Source: Heterostelium multicystogenum (taxonomy: Eukaryota > Evosea > Eumycetozoa > Acytosteliales > Acytosteliaceae). From it: a stretch of DNA of 64,000 bases. The translations under genes were made by a program, and so were the position numbers. A model generated the notes under the pieces. That model was not told the origin of the DNA and made no database searches. It saw only the letters and a program-made list of their open reading frames with translations. Positions within the stretch are counted from its first letter, which is position 1. Each line of letters opens with the position of its first letter. The DNA lies in NCBI GenBank assembly GCA_003667245.1, contig RCNN01000131.1:1-64000 (forward strand), written 5' to 3'. This document shows, in pieces, positions 48,987-62,000 of the stretch.

Positions 48987-49966
48987 ATGGGCAAGACGTT
49001 CGTAGCAAAGTTTGGGTGCCAATCATTGGTGCTTTTCCTTGTGATTGTCCCATATATATATATACTTAATTTTTCGATATTTCCATGGATGTCAGATCCT
49101 GACACATTTACAAAAGGCGTTGTACATTCATTCTTTTCAACTTTATTTACCATTTTAATATTGATATCCTATTATTTATGTTCGACAACAAGTCCCGGTG
49201 AATTCCAAGACACATTATCACCATCCTATTATTTAATTTATCCAATCTCAGATCAATCTGAAGAGAAAAGGTACGAAATCAGAAATATTCCTATTTCATT
49301 TAATGGTAATCGTATTAATTAAACAAATTATTTAGATTCTGTAATAAATGTAACGAATTGAAGCCAGAAAGAGCACACCACTGTAGCATTTGTAAGAAAT
49401 GTGTACTCCGAATGGATCATCATTGTATATGGATTGGAAATTGTGTGGGAGTATTCAATCATAAATTCTTTGTTTTATTCCTGTTCTACTCCTCAATTTC
49501 GATTATCTATTTCTTTTTATTATTAATAGCACGAGCTACCCAAGTTTTAAGTATTCATCAAAGTGTAAGTTCATCGACTTTGTACAACACCCAATCCATT
49601 GTGCCCATAATTAACAACCATTACAGGAAAATTCAATCCCAGATATAGATCTTTCTCATATTATAATATCAGGACTTTTAATTATTGTTATGGTTTTAAC
49701 AGAGATATCGATCACTGCTTTGTTGTGTTCTCAGATCATTTTGCTTTGTCGCAATATGACCACCATCGAACAAGAAGACATCAGAAGAAAGTCAATTAAA
49801 AAAGCTAGTCAACCAGGTTACGCCCACAAAGAAATATGATAAAGGCAGTATTTTAAGCAACATTTCATCAGTGTTTGGCGATTTTTCATTCACATGGCTG
49901 TTGCCAGTGCCTCCCAGTATATTAAAGAATAACTATGTAAAGAAAGGAGATATATTCTTTGTTTAA
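48987..49966 (+). CDS. DHHC-type palmitoyltransferase
   Basis: Transfers palmitate to cysteines of target proteins at Golgi, endosome or plasma membrane. Exons: 48987-49270, 49336-49564, 49627-49839 or onward; introns 49271-49335 and 49565-49626. Two membrane helices precede the cysteine-rich domain ([20 protein letters not shown]) with the catalytic DHHC at residues 122-125 ([13 protein letters not shown]). Two helices follow, then the TTxE motif (TTIEQED). The frame stops at 49837-49839 right after PGYAHKEI. In the next frame the sequence continues [20 protein letters not shown] and TWLLPVPPS, typical for a DHHC C-terminus, to TAA at 49964-49966. One extra base near 49822 is therefore likely an error or a recent mutation. 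Confidence 0.87.
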
Positions 49967-49970
49967 TAGT

Positions 49971-49971
<1 letters not shown>

Positions 49972-50050
<79 letters not shown>
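49972..50050. repeat. (ATA/AAT)n microsatellite
   Basis: About 26 trinucleotide units with one phase slip at 50009-50011, just downstream of the DHHC gene stop. Open frames here are artefacts. Confidence 0.9.
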
Positions 50051-50051
<1 letters not shown>

Positions 50052-50212
50052 GACCATATATATAATCATATATTCATTCTTATTACCAGAAGAAAAAATA
50101 AACCTCTTTTTTTTAGTAATAGCAATTCAATAGGCTTGGCTTTAAATTCGTGTCAAACACTATATTTTATTTATTTATTCTAATCATACACATGGAAAAA
50201 CCAATTTACTCA

Positions 50213-51359
50213 TCATATTACAACTTTTTTCTTTGGTTTGGACTGGATAGTTTTGGATTCGAAATTAACTTGTTTTGTTGGACTACTGCTACTGCTACTG
50301 CTGTTGCTGCTGTTGGCACTGGGTGAAGATGATGTCTTTGATTTTGCTTGATTTGTACTCTCGCTAGTTGCTGTGGTTTGCTTACTGCTGCCATTGCTAT
50401 GAGTGGATTCGTTGCTGTTGCCTTCAGCGTTTTCGGCGGTTCCCATATCTTCGTCATCCATGTCATCATCGAGATGATGTTTCAACTTTCGCAGCTCTAA
50501 GAACTCATTGTAGTGAGCTTTTCTAATCTTGTCGAACTTTTCACGCTTTGCTCTGTCTTCCTCTGTCTCTTCTTCCTCTTCCTCCTGGTACTCCTCAGAA
50601 TCACCGTCTTCTTCCTGCTGATCTTCCTCAAGCTCATCACCGCTATCCTTATCCTTTTCGCTGTCGTCTGTGTCCCATTCACTCTTCTCATGGTTACCCT
50701 TTTTCTTTTTCAAAGCTTTCTCTAGCTCCATAAATCGCTTTTCTAGATATTTCTTTGAGTCCTCTATATTAACCATGGCATACAATGTTAGCAAGCTGAT
50801 TCTTGTAGACTAATAAGTTGCTCAGCCAATAAATACCTGTTTCTTCTTCCGATTCATAGTAGTGATAGGGTGTCTTTGGTTCGTCAATTTTCATTGTAGC
50901 AGATTTCTGACTTTCATTTACAGATAGATTCTCTTCATCCCATGCAATTCTTCGCTTCTGTGGTGTTTCACTCTTGTTTTTGAGAATGCCTTTACTTGGA
51001 GACTTTGATTTCAATGTAGCATAGGGTATGATTTTGAATTTGGTTTCGTCATCGTCCGTTGTTGAAGATTGATCTTTCTTGATCTTGTTGGTAGTTGTAG
51101 TTGTTCTATTCATAAGCCTAGTATTTCGACTTGATTTACTAGTATAATAGTCATCGTCATCGTCGTCATCTTCATATTCATCATCATCATCTTCACCATC
51201 TATCTTATAAATATCTTCGTCGATTTCATCATCACTGTTCTCATCATTATCTTCATTTACATCGTCATCGACATCATACATATGCTCATCGTCTTTCTTT
51301 TGCTTTATACTCTCAGCATTGCTCGAAGTAGTAGTAGTTATATGATCTGATACGTCCAT
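50213..51359 (-). CDS. Protein phosphatase 1 inhibitor-2 (PPP1R2/IPP-2)
   Basis: Inhibitor-2 binds the PP1 catalytic subunit and controls its activity and maturation. Exon 1 is 51359-50837, the intron 50836-50764, exon 2 50763-50213, giving 357 residues. All I-2 signatures are present in order: KGILK (about 123), WDEEN (about 140), MKIDEPKTPYH (about 156-166, including the GSK3-type Thr-Pro site), and KAHYNEFLELRK (about 256), the helix that covers the PP1 active site. Compared with animal I-2 (about 205 residues) it has an extra Asp/Glu-rich N-terminus, a longer acidic region between the TP site and KAHYNE, and a Ser/Thr-rich tail ending KPKKKVVI. Both ends are intact. Frames on the other strand are shadows of the acidic repeats. 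Confidence 0.9.
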
Positions 51360-51900
51360 AACTAACTATACTCTATTATTAATCTATATATCTATCTATT
51401 TTTGAAAAAATAAAAATAAAAACAAAAACTATATACAAATATTAATTTAACTAATAATAATAATAAATAATTAAAACAAACTATTCCTTCAGAAATGAAC
51501 TGTTAGTTTTGTAGCAGCTGATGTTGTTGTTATATATATATATTGTATTATAATTATTATTATTTATTTAATGGTGTATTATATGTTTGACACCTGACTA
51601 TCTCTATTTATCTATCTATTTATCTGTCTCACGACCAAAATTAACACACAAATTGAAGACAAATTAATTTTGTGTTTTTTTTTCAATGGGTACCACATTC
51701 AATTCACACACCTCAGTTCAACAAAACAAAAATCTGTCCCCCAATAATGAGATCATTGTTTTGGTTTTTTTTGAAAATAACATAATGCTGAGTTTTATGT
51801 TTATTGTTGATGAAAACTTTATACATTGTTGTTGGTTGTCTTTAATTAGCTGCAGCTAACAATATCTGACTTAGAGGAGGTAGAGGTGGGACAATTGTTT
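51360..51900. other. Spacer
   Basis: 540 bases: 5' flank of the inhibitor-2 gene and 3' flank of the BAR gene (both minus). AT-rich, with a TA-repeat tract at 51532-51544; nothing else seen. Confidence 0.4.
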
Positions 51901-52827
51901 CTACTCAATTGGCTGGAGCGGTCTTTCTAGTGTCTTGTCTAGTCTTTCTCCTTCAATTGACGCCATCGCAACTCTGTCAATATTGGAATTGACTGGTAAC
52001 ACATCGGGATAGCCAATGAACTCCTCCTTGTAGAACTTGTCAATGATTCTGTATCCTTCACTAAAGTAGATCTTCAACTCATCAATGAGTCTTTGTACAT
52101 TCTCTACTACTACACCGTCACTTTGCAGCTCCAGAGAATGAATGAGATCACAATAAATATTGAACTTCTCATCGTAATCTCTCTTTGCTTTATCTCTTTC
52201 CTCTTCATACTAATTGTCATAAGCATTAGTATTAAATCCTATTGTATATTATTCATTGTTTGGCGAACTTACTCTTCTCAATTTAACAGGATTTGGATGT
52301 CTCTTTTCATGATACTTTATAAACTTTCTTTGTGCAGCATCGGCCTTTAATCTCAATGAATCCAAGTTGGTTTGTTCGACTTTTATTTGGGCCACATCAC
52401 CCTTGTAGATCTTTTCAGTTTGGGCATAGAGTCCAGACTTGGCTGTTTGGATAATTGGATAGAGCAACAACTGCAACTCTCTATTGATTTCTGCAATTCT
52501 AAGCACAGGTTGTGGGTCTGCAAATTGATCTACACCAAAAGTCTTCATTACATAGGTAAGAGTTTCCCATTTGTATTGGAAATCTATTATGAAAAAAAAT
52601 AACATTTAAATAATTGTTAAGATATATACTATCTACATTATTTTTGTTAACAATGTATACATACCATGAATAGCATTAATGAATTTATGAGTATTGGAAA
52701 GTAGATCATCGTAGTCAGCTTTTAATATCTTTCCAGTGTCCTTGAGGTGAGTGGTCTCTGGATGCTCGACCGATGGAATTGAATTGGTACCAAGTGCTTC
52801 TTTGGTTTTTTGGATAATAACATTCAT
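51901..52827 (-). CDS. BAR-domain protein
   Basis: Three exons: 52827-52665, 52583-52273 and 52209-51901, with introns 52664-52584 and 52272-52210; 260 residues. Nearly the whole protein is helical with heptad patterns and the hallmarks of a BAR dimer that senses or forms membrane curvature: basic KFIKYHEKRHPNPVKLRR in helix 2 followed by YEEERDKAKRDYDEKFNIY and a third helix (NVQRLIDELKIYFSEGYRII). It is short, like fungal Rvs161/Hob1 and BIN3, with no SH3 domain. The likely role is endocytosis or actin-linked membrane remodelling. Junction phases and the clean stop at 51903-51901 support the model. Confidence 0.8.
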
Positions 52828-55800
52828 TGTTTTTTTTCTAATTTCTTTAATAATATAATTATATTTACAGGTGTTGTCTTAATTTAGAATTTAATAAATA
52901 TCAAAAATAACAATAATAAATATTTAATATCTATCTATCTATATACTCTATTAAATAATAAATAAATAAATTATTGTTCTACTTTATTTGTTTGTTTATA
53001 TGTATTGTTAATAATAGTATTCTTTGGTATTTTTTCAATATCTGTTTTTTGGTCTTAAATATTTGGATTTTGATTTTATTGATGTTTATATATCCATTTC
53101 TAAAGGAGGAGGAGATGTTTTAAAAAAGGATCCCTAAATCACATGTTTAGTTATTGAATTGGAATTACAATAATTATCTAAAGCAATTATCTAAAATACC
53201 TAAAAAAGTAAATTTTAAAATTCAAAAAAATGTACATTTTCAAATTTGTCCATATGTCAGTCACTCTAATTTAATAATGAAATTGTAATAAAAGTATTAA
53301 TTTTAATTAAATTTCAATTCTTTTATAAATAATAACTAGTAAATTAAAAATTAATTAATTGATTATTTATTTATTTAATTGTAACAGTAGGTTCAAAATC
53401 TATAAATCATGAATATATATGTCTTTATTTAGCAACTAACATTAATTAATTGTTGTGTGTTGTAAACTAATTAATGACCAAGTGTAGTTGAAGTTGTAGT
53501 AGTGTAGGATTGATTTATATGTTTATTAATATTATTATTATTATTTAATTAAATCAATAAATAAATAAATAGTAAAAACAAATAAATAAATTAATTTCAT
53601 TGTACTTTAAAGAGTTGAGAAAAAGATCGTGATTAGACAATGATGTGTAATTGAATTGACATTTTTTTTAGATTTTTTTTGAGAATTCTTTTATTAATTT
53701 TACTCTTAAAGATTGTTTTGGGTTGTTTTGCTAAAATTGCTGTTGTTTGGATTTCGGACCACTTTTAATTAAAAGTAAAAAGTAAACTTATTACAAAAAG
53801 ATATATTTTTTTAATATTTTCATTTGTCAACATTAATTAATATTCAGACTTTGCTATCGTTGTAAAACAGTAAGTTTCAAACAGAAGTCAGTCAATCCAT
53901 TAAACTACATTCATCAAATAGATCGATACATAGCATTTTTGTTAAGATTAAAGTCAAACTAAAGGTGAACTTTACGTTTACATTGCAAATACGAACAACA
54001 TTGCCTACATGATTGCTACATTATTATTTTTTAAATAATAAAGTGATGTTAGTAGTTAACTTTTCACTACTTTGCTTTATATTATATATATATATTCATT
54101 TTTAATATTTTATTGAAATCGTGGATCGTTTGTAACTTCTTAATAGTATTACTGTGGTGTGTGTAGAATTAGTTTTTGGTGTGTTTCTGTGTGGATGTGG
54201 ATAAAAAGTTGTGCAATTTTAAAGTTAGTTATACATTTTATTTAAGGATAATTATAAGAATCATTTGAAAGAAATGATGTCATTATAAATAATAATAGTA
54301 TGCACAACTATATGAAAATAAACTATGTACATCATCCTGTGAATTGCACCAACCCCCACCACTTTTGTTTCACCAAGCCACACCAGGTGTTGTTACTACC
54401 ATTCAAACAAAAAACACAAAAACCAAAAATTCTGTGAGGAAATGATACTTCCTTCTTTACTTTTAATCAAACAATCAATCCAGTGAACCCAAACTCCGTT
54501 ACTTGTATAAATCAATAAAATTAAAATGTAATAACACAAGTCAAGTTTGAGTACAGTACATTATTTTTTTATAAACAACCAAATCAAACCATTTTTTATG
54601 TATCTCTGCTCTGTAGAATATAAATAAATAAATAAATAAATAATATATAATATAATAAACATTGATAGAATTTATATATCAATTTATTTACAAAAAACTA
54701 ATTAAATTAGCTTATATAGTTAATATATATTTTCAGACCTTTTGTTTTTGTTGGTACACCTATTTATTATTAATAAGTATGAAAGTGGCCAAGTTACGTG
54801 AATCATTGTCTAGATTTAATACCTTCACAACCTTTATACACTTTTGCTATTGTCAATCATCTTTGAAATTATATGTTGTTCGGAACGCATAGAAATTTCC
54901 ATTACAACCATTGGACGGATCGACCAAATTCAATAATATTTATTAGACGCACTGCCACTATATGATAATTCACTCGTTATTATTATATTTAGGTCGATTC
55001 TTATATAAATTTAGGATTGCTTTATATCGTTTCTTACAATACCACAACACACTAAGAACAGCAACATTCCAATAGTCTATCAATTTCCCTATTTACTACT
55101 TTTATATTAATTTGGTATATTATATTATAATATTTTCATACCACATAATAATCAATCACTATTCAATCATTTCATTTAATACCCCCCACTCCTTGTTATA
55201 GTTTGCACACTACTTTTACTAGTATTAATATGAGAGTGATAGCATCTCATCGACGAGTCAAACTTTCACACTTTATGAATTTTGATTGCTTTTACCACAA
55301 TTGAAAATCCAATCAAAAATAATCTGATCAGAACATCATCAAATAGATATTTTCAATTGTATACATGGACTATTTTACTTATTTTATTACATTCCAAAAA
55401 AAGTTGGATGTCAAAAACAATACAACTATGTGTTGGTTGGGTGAAGTTTATCTTTACCTAATTAGATTATTTGATTGATTGAATTTTTAATTGATTGACA
55501 GACTGACTTCACAAAAATGACAAACTTCATAAATAACAATAGTCACAATTTCGATAGTACTCCATATCCTCCTCCATTCACTGCATATTTATATACCATC
55601 TTTCGTTCTGATTTTTAATGTCTCACACCAAATCATCATTTGGTTCGGATTATAAATTTTCCTCAGGATATATAAAATACCAATTGGTTTTAATTACAAT
55701 ACTAAAAGTAACCACAAATCATGGCATGCAACAACAAATAAAAGCAAGATTTCATAAATGAATCTTTCAAATTAAAATCATTCCAATTTAAACATCATCA

Positions 55801-55883
55801 TTTCCATAATCACTTTCCCAACCAAGAACATTCCGATTTAAAGAATCTATTCATTTGGAACTGTGAACTAACACGATTTTAAA
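52828..55883. other. Long AT-rich intergenic region
   Basis: 3 kb between diverging genes (BAR on minus, CBS on plus). No coding signal beyond short AT-rich frames. Contains several poly-T/poly-A runs and ATTT/TAAA repeats (53500-53600, 54620-54650). Confidence 0.45.
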
Positions 55884-57194
55884 ATGACTTTTCTAAACAA
55901 TGATACTACATTTAGTTTTCCAAGAATTGTATTCTTAAATTCAATTATAAAGAATAAAAGGCAATCCATCCTCAAAAGAAAACAACTTTGTCAAAGTATT
56001 AGTCAGCAAAATTGTTGTCTCAATCAGTCGAAGCGCTATAAACAAACCAGAAAACCAAAACTCTACAGTGAAATAACTTGTTGTAACAGTAAGGATAAAC
56101 TCGAATTCTATTGTAATCTCATCACAGAATTCTCTGAAATGGATAGCAGCTTGGCAAATGACTTGAAAAACCAAACCATATCTAAACTAACGTCATCAAC
56201 CCGAATGAACAAGGGCTTGATTACAGTAAAGCGTTCTGATTCACTTGACATTGCTCTAAAGGTACTCTCGGAAAATGATATATCATCTTGTCCTGTCATC
56301 GATCCAAAGCTTGGATGTATGGGATTAGTTGATATGTTTGATATTGGTAAGTTTTATGTAATAAATATACGACTATAACGTATACTAATGATTGATTTAG
56401 TTGAATATGTATTTTCAATGTTTAAAAAACAAATGGACTCAAACGGTGGAAGTGCGAATATAAAGCCATCGAAATTGCTTGGAATGAACTATTTTAAATT
56501 AAATCTTGACCCAGTATCCGTTGTTATAAATAAGTCGAATGATGTGGAGACAATGTGTCCAGTGGTTACAGAAATGGATAATGTTTTTAATCTGATACAG
56601 TTGTTTGCAATGGGTTGCCATAGAGTTCCCGTTTACTCAGTGCCTTCGCCAACAATGGAAGGTGGAGGGTCTGGCGTTCCGCGCTTAAATAGACTAATAA
56701 GCCAAACTGATCTAGCTATATGGGCTTGGCAAAACCCACTGATACATTCCCGAATAGTGGACAGTCAATCGACTGTGGAGAACTTCTATCACCCCAATCC
56801 TAAATGTGTTAATCAGAACACACCCACTATTGAAGTGCTGCGGTTGCTTCACAACCACAAAATAAGCGCTGTAGCAGTGGTAGATGACCGTGGAAGGATT
56901 AAAAATGAAATCAGTACAGACAGCTGGAAAGGAATCAACGAGAAGAACTTGGATCTGATATTTGAAGACGTCAAAACATTTCTAAAAACCAAAAAGAAGA
57001 TAGATGGCAAACAGTTCAAGCATTTTAAAACATGTTCTCTCGATACACCGATCCAAGATGTATGGCAGATGGTCAATGACGAACGAGTTCACAGAGTATG
57101 GGTAGTCAACGATAAAAACAAATTACTTGGTATCGTCAGTTTAGTTGATTTACTAAGGTCACTTTTAATGGTATCAAACGAGAATGCCAATTGA
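55884..57194 (+). CDS. Four-CBS-domain protein
   Basis: CBS pairs bind adenine nucleotides and control partner enzymes (as in AMPK gamma) or transporters. Exon 1 is 55884-56346, the intron 56347-56400 (GTAAGT...TTTAG with TACTAAT), exon 2 56401-57194; 418 residues. Residues 1-80 are basic and Gln-rich without known domain. Four CBS units follow, recognised by their [IV]-x-x-x-x-[ILV]-x-[ILV]-[IV]-D-x-G ends: SENDISSCPVIDPKLGCMGL (CBS1), QLFAMGCHRVPVYS (CBS2), LHNHKISAVAVVDDRGRIKN (CBS3), VNDERVHRVWVVNDKNKLLG (CBS4). The RxWVV-D-G-IVSLVDLL end is like AMPK gamma and plant SNF4-like proteins. The start is the first ATG of the frame; an upstream exon cannot be excluded. Confidence 0.82.
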
Positions 57195-57816
57195 AGTTGA
57201 CTACAATTAAAAATGCTCTCAACCCAACAACCATGGTGTCGATGTAAATAAATATAATATAATATATCTTAGAATTTTAAAAACTTTAACTTGAACACCA
57301 TAAATTTGATGGTTTCAGATTGATGGCATTGTTTCCAAGTGTTGATGGCAAACAATCAATCATTTTATTTTGCACACAAATCAACTCACCTATGAAATTT
57401 GATTCATCTAAGGATGTGGGTGAATCTGCAAACAAAACACATAAAACAAATCATTAAAAATTGAAAAAAAGGGAACAAGCACATGTGATCCACACTTTAA
57501 ACCACTCCAAAACAAAACAAAGTAAAGTCAATCACCAAACAATCATTAATTTGAATTCAAATTAATCTTCCTTTAATAATAAATACATTGTTGTCATTTC
57601 AGTACTACCTACCTCTTACACCACTGACGGTCTGAACTGTTATTAATTTTTTTGATTATCAATGTTGCAACTTGCTTGTCTATGATTATTTGTACAAGCA
57701 GCTGCTATTTATCTTATACTAATCTTCTACTACTAGATAACTTCTGCTACTATTTATTAACATTAACAATCTGAAGAACAACACTATAGACTAATATATA
57801 TAATATAAAATAAATA
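57195..57816. other. Spacer
   Basis: 620 bases of AT-rich DNA: 3' end of the CBS gene and promoter of the orphan gene. No other feature recognised. Confidence 0.4.
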
Positions 57817-58523
57817 ATGAGCAAACGTAAACACAGCAAAGCTGCTCCACAAGCTAAGCAAACTGCAAATACAAATATATCTACATTGCAACAGAATCAA
57901 CAACAGCAACAGCAACAGCTCATGATGAATCCGTTATTGGCTGGCCCTGCTTCACCACCGCCACAATGGGTTGCTTCACCTAGCACAACAACCACTACCA
58001 CTACGACGACTATGACCAATGCCACAACATCACCGAAGCCCACTTCTCCAACATCGCCAGGTAAAAAAGCAGCATTCAAAAAACCAGCTCCTAAAAAAGA
58101 ACAAAAAGATATGGTATTTGTAGAAAATAAACTGCACGAGGAAGCTAATTGGGCTCAGTACATCCATGATGGTGCCGATAAGAATAAAATAAAAGAAATG
58201 TATTCCGAGGTAAGAACACTTTCCATCGATATTATTGTACTGACATATACTAACCTACCTACCCTCCTGGTGTCCAACATTGTATCCCAATTCAGCTTTT
58301 TCAACATACAGACACAATGATCAATTCAATACTAAATCATATTCCAGATCTAAGTGATAAAAACAACGATGCCGACTATCATAATCACCTGTTGGTACTA
58401 ATAAAATTTGGTGAACTCCTCGAGAAAACAAGGAAGCATGCAAGACCAGTCCAATGGAATACCAACCCAGAGGACCGAACTCAGCCGCCTATCTTTGATA
58501 TCTCACAAATTAATAGAAAATGA
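57817..58523 (+). CDS. Unrecognised two-exon protein
   Basis: Exon 1 is 57817-58209, the intron 58210-58295 (GTAAGA...TTCAG, TACTAAC inside), exon 2 58296-58523; 206 residues. The N-terminal 95 residues are disordered: basic start (MSKRKHSKAAPQAKQ), a poly-Gln run, a poly-Thr run, then Pro/Ser/Thr and a Lys-rich stretch (KKAAFKKPAPKKEQKD). Residues 96-206 look globular and helical (VENKLHEEANWAQYIHDGAD, YSELFQHTDTMINSILNHIP, HLLVLIKFGELLEKTRKHAR) and end at PIFDISQINRK. I know no family with this pattern. The basic stretches would suit a nuclear protein. Confidence 0.68.
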
Positions 58524-59033
58524 ACTTGTATTTCTAAAATACCACACAAGGTATTATTATATATTTTTCAAATAGGAATACTGAAATAATAATTTCCAAT
58601 ATTGCTCAGTATATATGCAAGATTTCAACAAATGAATTTGAATAATTTAAGATGTTGTTCACAACTGTTTGTAAAAGATTTTGACCATACAGTAATTATT
58701 TATTTCATACAATAAAGTCTTGATTATATCAAACAATATATTCAATCCTTAGTGGAGGAAAGGTATAAAATATTATTTTTCAAAAACTGGTAAAGAAAAT
58801 CAATAATGTATTTGGACCAATATATTTCTGGAAAGTCCAGGTAAGTAAATGGCATGGTGAAAAAGTCTGGCTTTACGAATTGGATCTTAATATTACACAA
58901 CATTTGTTTTGTTTATTTGTATTTGATCAAAGTATATTTGATAATGATTATTTTTTAGGTTTAACTGAATTGTTTGCAAAAGTAAGGTTATGATATTATT
59001 AGTTCATTACTACTATTGTATAGTGTTTTGTTG
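58524..59033. other. Convergent 3' spacer
   Basis: 510 bases between converging genes; AT-rich with AATAAA signals on both strands and no other feature. Confidence 0.4.
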
Positions 59034-62000
59034 TTATTTGTTCTTTGATTGCAGTTTCTTTCTATTCTTTAATTCAAATGGATCACCAAGTTGGTTTGAT
59101 ACATCTTTATAGATTGGACTCTTGAGGAAACGGCTGAATGTGTCAACTCTGAGTAACTCGAATGCTGATTGAGTTGAAGAACGAATAGCAACTTCTATTT
59201 CCTCTACATTTTTGTTCTTGAGTGCATCTCTCATTTGGTTTTTGGTCTCGATTTCCAAGTTCACTTCGAGTGGTGATCCATCTTGGAAGAAGTTATCGTA
59301 GATGTTCTGAGCGGATGCGATTGACACCTTGGTTGAGCGGCTGGCATATCGATTCAAATCCATCCAGCAGAGGAGCAGCTCTTCGCATTTCTCAGACTTT
59401 ACAAATCGCTTGAATGCATCCAACCATGATTGGTCTGTCAAGATAAAATTAAACACTTCGTTTGCTTTGTCAGCAGCTGAAACAGGTGCCAACGATGGTG
59501 AGGAAGAGATATTTGGGGAGGAAACAGTAGACGATCCACCACTGGAATTAAGGCTAAAATTCGAGTTTGGTGGTGATGAGGAAGATACAATATAGTCATT
59601 CAGTAAGTTACCGCTGCTTTTTTTCGTTGAGTGAGCTGATACTGACATTAAGTTGGGAGAGAATATTCTTGAGACATTGAGTGAGCTACCACCTCCAGAG
59701 GATGAGAGGTGTGGAGATGATTCGTGTGATTCGCTGCCGCTCGAAGATGACAGGTCGCTGGTACCACTGGCTCCTAATGCCCTCTTGGGTGGGAGGGGAG
59801 GAAGCTCCTTAAGATGTTGTGCATTATTTGGTCGGACAATGCTGTTGCTGCGCTCGTTGATTGGCATCAAGTTGGTGCCAGGCTTGATGGATTGAAGTCT
59901 TGCTGGTGGCTGTTTGGCCTTTTCTTTAGAGATATGTTCGAATTGTTGGTCGACCTTATTCTCAGCGGGTTTACGTTTGTCCTTCTCGAGATACTTGAGC
60001 ATCTTCTCCTCACGTGCCATCATATCACGACAGACTTGATGTTGAAGGAAAGATGGGAAGTGGGTATTGGTCAGTTGGAAAATCACATCTTGCAGCAATG
60101 AAGCGAAAAGATCACGACTGATATTCTTTGAACTGATGTTGTCTTGGATGGTGTTGTGATAGCGCGAGTTACTGAAAGTTGTCAACTCTTTCTCAGCATT
60201 GATCTTGAGGTAGGTGGTGAAGATGTCCATGGCGTAGGACTCTAAATACTCATCAGAGAGTTCGCGATACTTGTTTACCTCGAGCCAGAAGTATACCATG
60301 TTTTTGGCCTCGGATTGTGAGAGTGACAATGGGGAAATCATGGCGATGATGGAGCGTGGTGACAGGGAGTTGGGCGAAGGTGGTGAGTTGGAAAGTGGGG
60401 TGGAGGGTGGTGATGTCGCTGGACTGCTGGTATTACTGACACGCGATAAATACAAGAGGAAATATTCTAAACCAATTGGATTGTGAATCAAGGCATCGAG
60501 ACTTTGGAGAAGTGCCGACAGTCCTTGGTTTGGAGCAGAGTGAGATGCCGACTTGTTCATGAGGATGGCGGCATGATAGAGTGGCGATTTGACAAAAAGT
60601 GGGAACATTGAGTAGTTGAGAATACCCTCGATTGCCTCTACTGAGCTGATCAAAGAGCTAAAGAAAGAATCGTCTGTGAACAAATTGAGACGACGTTCCT
60701 CGATTTCATTACGAGCTTCCGAATCAATGTTGATCTCATAGTTAGCACCGCCTGCGATATAATTGTTATAAACGTTGATAAATTGAGTACGAATGGCTTC
60801 GCGATTAGCTGCTAAATTTTCGTGATCGTCTTCCAGATTCTTGATGGCCTGGGCATCGATCCAAAACAATAAATTCTCCAATCCATGTTGTTTCTCTGAG
60901 AACATTGTAAATGCCTTTAAAAATACTGGATCCACTACAATCTCTTTAAAAGTTGATGGTGGTTTATAACTTAATTTTCTTTCACTATTATTACTACTAT
61001 TATTATTATTATTACTACTACTACTATTTAAATCTGGAATTGCATTATAACTATATTTACTGTGGACTGTTGTTGAATTTCTAACTCCAGTATCTGGACT
61101 TATTGAATCTATCTTTTTACCAAAATGAACTAAATGATGCAAATTTAATATCTGATATGGATTGTATTGTATTGAACCAAATTAGTTGAATTGAATTGGA
61201 TTGAATTGGATTGAATCAAACTTACACTCTTTGATAGTGTTAATAAATATTTATGTCTATTTCCACAGAATTCACTCAATTCGGACTCCAAAAGTGATAG
61301 ATATCTTTGGTATTGGCTGATGGAAGTTGTCAACTTGGCCATGACTAATGAAATCTTGTCGTTCTGGCTGTCTGACGATGATTTTGTATTTTTTACAAGT
61401 AGCTGCTTCAACTCTCTTCTATACTGTATTGAATCAATCAGATATTTATCTACTTCTTGTTTCAGGTTTTTAAAAGTTTCAGTGTGATCGATTGCAACAT
61501 GATTTTCGGATGCTGTTTCCAATAATAATTTACATTCTCTCTGCAATGAAATTAATGAATTGATTAGGATTGATTCAATGGTGAACGATGATTGATTGAT
61601 TGATCAATTTACATACCAATGATTGTGGTAACAATTGATTAATTTCCTTATTCAATTGTGACATTGACACAGATAATTCGCCAATATCTGGAATTTGTAA
61701 ACCAATCTTATGTAAATCATTTGCTAAATTAAAAGATGAAGCCATAAATGCTAGAATCATAGGTTTTAAATGAATACTTTGAGTTAGTTGGCGGATTTTG
61801 GAATAGATTTGAATCGACAGTATCTAGTACCTTCTACTTGAGAAACAAAGTGCTTTGATCCATCTAATGCATTATTCAATGATAAACACAAGGTGTGTAA
61901 TGTATGAATATTCTGATTATATTTTCGCAATGAAGTTGGATTAATTTCAATTGAATCTTCCAATAACTGTTTTAAATTTAAGGTAAAGTTAGCTAACCAA

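Noticed and set aside
49959..50183. 74-residue frame with poly-Asn and poly-Ile
   Set aside because: Translation of the AAT microsatellite.
54662..54892. 76-residue plus frame
   Set aside because: AT-rich, no splice context, no domain; probably chance.
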